Assembly (NCBI GenBank): GCA_007136525.1 | Contig: SLGU01000017.1 | Coordinates: 1-6,841 of the forward strand | Reading direction: 5' to 3' | Origin: Desulfobacteraceae bacterium | GTDB taxonomy: Bacteria > Desulfobacterota > Desulfobacteria > Desulfobacterales > Desulfosalsimonadaceae | Length of the DNA stretch: 6,841 nt | In this document: piece by piece, positions 5,949-6,841 of the stretch | Layout: every line of letters starts with the position of its first letter | How positions within the stretch are numbered: position 1 is the first letter of the stretch | Translations under genes and position numbers: made by a program | The notes under the pieces: model-generated | What the model was told of the DNA's origin: nothing | The model's input: the letters and a program-made list of their open reading frames with translations, nothing else | Databases searched by the model: none

Positions 5949-6017
5949 GAGCACCCCCCCGATATATACCGATGATCCGATCATGCCTGCGAACGCGGTG
6001 GTCCGGGCTGGCCATGA

Positions 6018-6033
6018 AAAAGCAGATGCTTTT
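6018..6033 (-). terminator. Possible terminator of the DUF3185-type gene
   Basis: On the minus strand AAAAGC, a four-base ATCT loop and GCTTTT form a stem that merges into a T-run (GCTTTTTC), about 14 bases after the stop of the small membrane protein. The stem has only two GC pairs, so it is weak. Confidence 0.35.
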
Positions 6034-6046
6034 ACTTAGAAGCCCT

Positions 6047-6250
6047 TTACTTCTTGAAGGCCAGCATTCCGATACCGGCCAACGCAGAAACCCCGCCGGC
6101 AATAAAAAACCACATGGTGGCGTCCGTAAAGCGGCCGGTAATGGCTTCCGTGATCTGGTCGTCCATCGCCTGGGAAGATTGATAGCCGAAAAAAAGAAGC
6201 ACGATCCCGATTCCAAGAAGTACGATGCCGATAATTTGATTTCCGCCCAT
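6047..6250 (-). CDS. Small two-helix membrane protein, DUF3185 type
   Basis: This 67-residue protein begins MGGNQIIGIVLLGIG. It has a first transmembrane helix (about 5-22, ending LLFFGYQ), a short acidic and polar loop with QAMDDQITEAITGRFTDAT, a second helix (about 46-64, WFFIAGGVSALAGIGMLAF) and a basic KK tail. The order IIGIVLL, FGYQSSQAMDD, TGRFTDATMWFFIAG matches the DUF3185 family as I remember it. These are small inner-membrane proteins of unknown function found mostly in Proteobacteria. I chose the ATG at 6250 because AAGGAA (complement of 6256-6261) lies five bases upstream. The frame stays open upstream to a TTG at 6355, but those 35 residues are polar, precede the family's usual start and are probably leader. 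A consensus promoter lies further upstream. No function can be given; a role in envelope homeostasis or stress would be a guess. Confidence 0.85.
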   Translation of the reverse strand: MGGNQIIGIVLLGIGIVLLFFGYQSSQAMDDQITEAITGRFTDATMWFFIAGGVSALAGIGMLAFKK

Positions 6251-6397
6251 TTTGATTCCTTCCGTCGTTTCAGTGGTTGCGCCTGCAAAACGGGAGAGCA
6301 GCCAGCCTCGGGTGAAATCCTTCAACGGCTTGACGCCGGAAAATGCCCGACACAAAACGCCTCCCGGTTAAAGAGCGTTTATTATACTTCATTCAAA

Positions 6398-6425
6398 ATT
6401 ATAACCGGATACGGCTGAATTGCAA
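6398..6425 (-). promoter_or_regulatory. Sigma70 promoter of the DUF3185-type gene
   Basis: On the minus strand, TTGCAA (complement of 6420-6425, 4 of 6) and a perfect TATAAT (complement of 6398-6403) are separated by 16 bases. A second TATAAT lies 11 bases further downstream (complement of 6381-6386) without a clear -35 of its own. Transcription near 6390 would give a leader of about 140 bases before the ATG at 6250, long for a gene this small. Confidence 0.6.
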
Positions 6426-6605
6426 ATCGGCGTTGTCCTGTCAGGAAATATTGCCGATGAAAAAACGCGGCATCTATGAAATTTTTGTAGAAAGTTTTGT
6501 GCGGGCGCGCCGCGCCCGGGCTTGAAAAAAAACAAAGGGGAGAGCGGCGAAGACGGGGGGCTGGCGAAAAAGCGGTGGAACGCCATTGTATGGCATAAAT
6601 AAAAC
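6426..6605. other. Region between DUF3185 promoter and tRNA terminator
   Basis: No firm gene is present. A plus-strand frame of 22 codons (6457-6525, MKKRGIYEIF start) has AGGA ten bases upstream, but its last codons are simply one arm of a GC palindrome, so I do not call it a gene. That palindrome, CGGGCGCG-C-CGCGCCCG at 6502-6518, is perfect and overlaps GCCCGGGC at 6514-6521. It is followed by an eight-base A-run and then a purine-rich stretch. Confidence 0.5.
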
Positions 6606-6631
6606 GTTTGCCGGACCCATGCGGGTCAAAC
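6597..6631 (-). terminator. Terminator after the tRNA genes
   Basis: On the minus strand GTTT and AAAC enclose GACCC, a GCAT loop and GGGTC, with a four-base bulge on the 3' side; the stem is followed by GTTTTATTTATG. It begins 13 bases after the CCA of tRNA-Arg, which fits the end of the tRNA transcript. Confidence 0.6.
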
Positions 6632-6643
6632 CATTTATTTTAT

Positions 6644-6720
6644 TGGCGCGCCCGGAGGGATTCGAACCCCCGGCCTACGGATTCGAAGTCCGGCGCTCTA
6701 TCCGGCTGAGCTACGGGCGC
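6644..6720 (-). tRNA. tRNA-Arg (anticodon TCG)
   Basis: This 77-base gene folds as a complete cloverleaf. The acceptor stem is GCGCCCG with CGGGCGC, followed by discriminator G and an encoded CCA (complement of 6644-6646). The D arm is GCTC with GAGC. The anticodon loop CTTCGAA gives anticodon TCG (complement of 6684-6686), reading CGA and other CGN arginine codons. The T arm is GGGGG-TTCGAAT-CCCTC with one G-U pair. The outermost anticodon-stem pair (27-43) is a C-U mismatch and the other four pairs are sound, so it should be functional. It follows tRNA-His on the same strand after 28 bases and was probably co-transcribed with it. Confidence 0.97.
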
Positions 6721-6748
6721 AGTACAGGTATTGCAGGAAAAGGTGAAA

Positions 6749-6825
6749 TGGGGTGAGTGATGGGACTTGAACCCACGGCCACCAGGGCCACAACCTGGCG
6801 CTCTACCAACTGAGCTACACCCACC
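6749..6825 (-). tRNA. tRNA-His (anticodon GTG)
   Basis: The acceptor stem GTGGGTG pairs with CACTCAC (one G-U), followed by C73 and an encoded CCA (complement of 6749-6751). The anticodon loop TTGTGGC gives GTG, reading both histidine codons; its stem is CCAGG with CCTGG. The D arm GCTC-GAGC and the T arm GTGGG-TTCAAGT-CCCAT complete the cloverleaf. The base before G1 is a G (complement of 6825), which gives the G-1:C73 pair needed for recognition by histidyl-tRNA synthetase; I include it in the coordinates. This is the first tRNA of the visible pair, and its promoter would lie near or beyond the right edge. Confidence 0.98.
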
Positions 6826-6841
6826 GCAACCTTTGAAGAAA

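Noticed and set aside
5823..5975. 50-codon plus-strand frame crossing the third barrel remnant
   Set aside because: It has no ribosome site, and its end merely reads the remnant in the register created by a one-base loss.
6457..6525. 22-codon frame MKKRGIYEIF...
   Set aside because: The ribosome site is weak and the last third is one arm of a GC palindrome; no conservation evidence is available.
6682..6693. C-U mismatch in the tRNA-Arg anticodon stem as evidence of a pseudo-tRNA
   Set aside because: Only the outermost pair is affected; all other stems, the loop and the encoded CCA are intact.

Overview
The window looks like chromosome from a Gram-negative bacterium of moderately high GC. 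A Desulfobacterota (deltaproteobacterial) sulfate reducer or relative is my best guess. The grounds are a multi-PAS sensor whose first PAS domain carries a Cys-rich CPWCC motif, an outer-membrane beta-barrel ending in an aromatic residue, a lipobox lipoprotein, and tRNA genes that encode their CCA ends. The lineage is inference from style; no marker gene settles it.

Layout from left to right. (1) Positions 1-1150, minus strand: the N-terminal 383 residues of a cytoplasmic multi-PAS sensory protein whose output domain lies beyond the left edge. (2) 1420-2025, minus: a Nudix hydrolase of the ADP-ribose pyrophosphatase type with a perfect Nudix box. (3) 2194-2937, plus: an outer-membrane beta-barrel protein, divergent from the Nudix gene. 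The shared intergenic region holds a good sigma70-type promoter preceded by two adjacent 13-bp direct repeats. (4) 3094-5079, plus: a 661-residue metallo-beta-lactamase-fold alkylsulfatase (SdsA/BDS1 family) made as a lipoprotein, with all expected metal ligands. (5) 5080-6046: a decayed stretch. It contains a 183-bp, about 96% identical second copy of the 3' end of the barrel gene plus its downstream flank, a very short third barrel remnant, a 30-residue membrane miniprotein (minus strand), and several palindromes. (6) 6047-6250, minus: a DUF3185-type two-helix membrane protein with a consensus -10 promoter upstream. (7) 6644-6825, minus: tRNA-His(GTG) followed by tRNA-Arg(TCG), with a probable terminator.

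The most distinctive feature is that the alkylsulfatase gene sits between two near-identical direct repeats made from the end of the barrel gene. The sequence differences, mostly synonymous in the second copy and entirely synonymous in the third, indicate that both remnants descend from once-functional barrel paralogues. Recombination between the two long repeats would excise the sulfatase gene and leave a complete, in-frame barrel gene. A functional link between the barrel (possible outer-membrane entry route) and the sulfatase lipoprotein (possible hydrolysis of alkyl sulfate esters at the envelope) is plausible from adjacency, but is inference only. I see no phage genes, CRISPR array or intact transposase.
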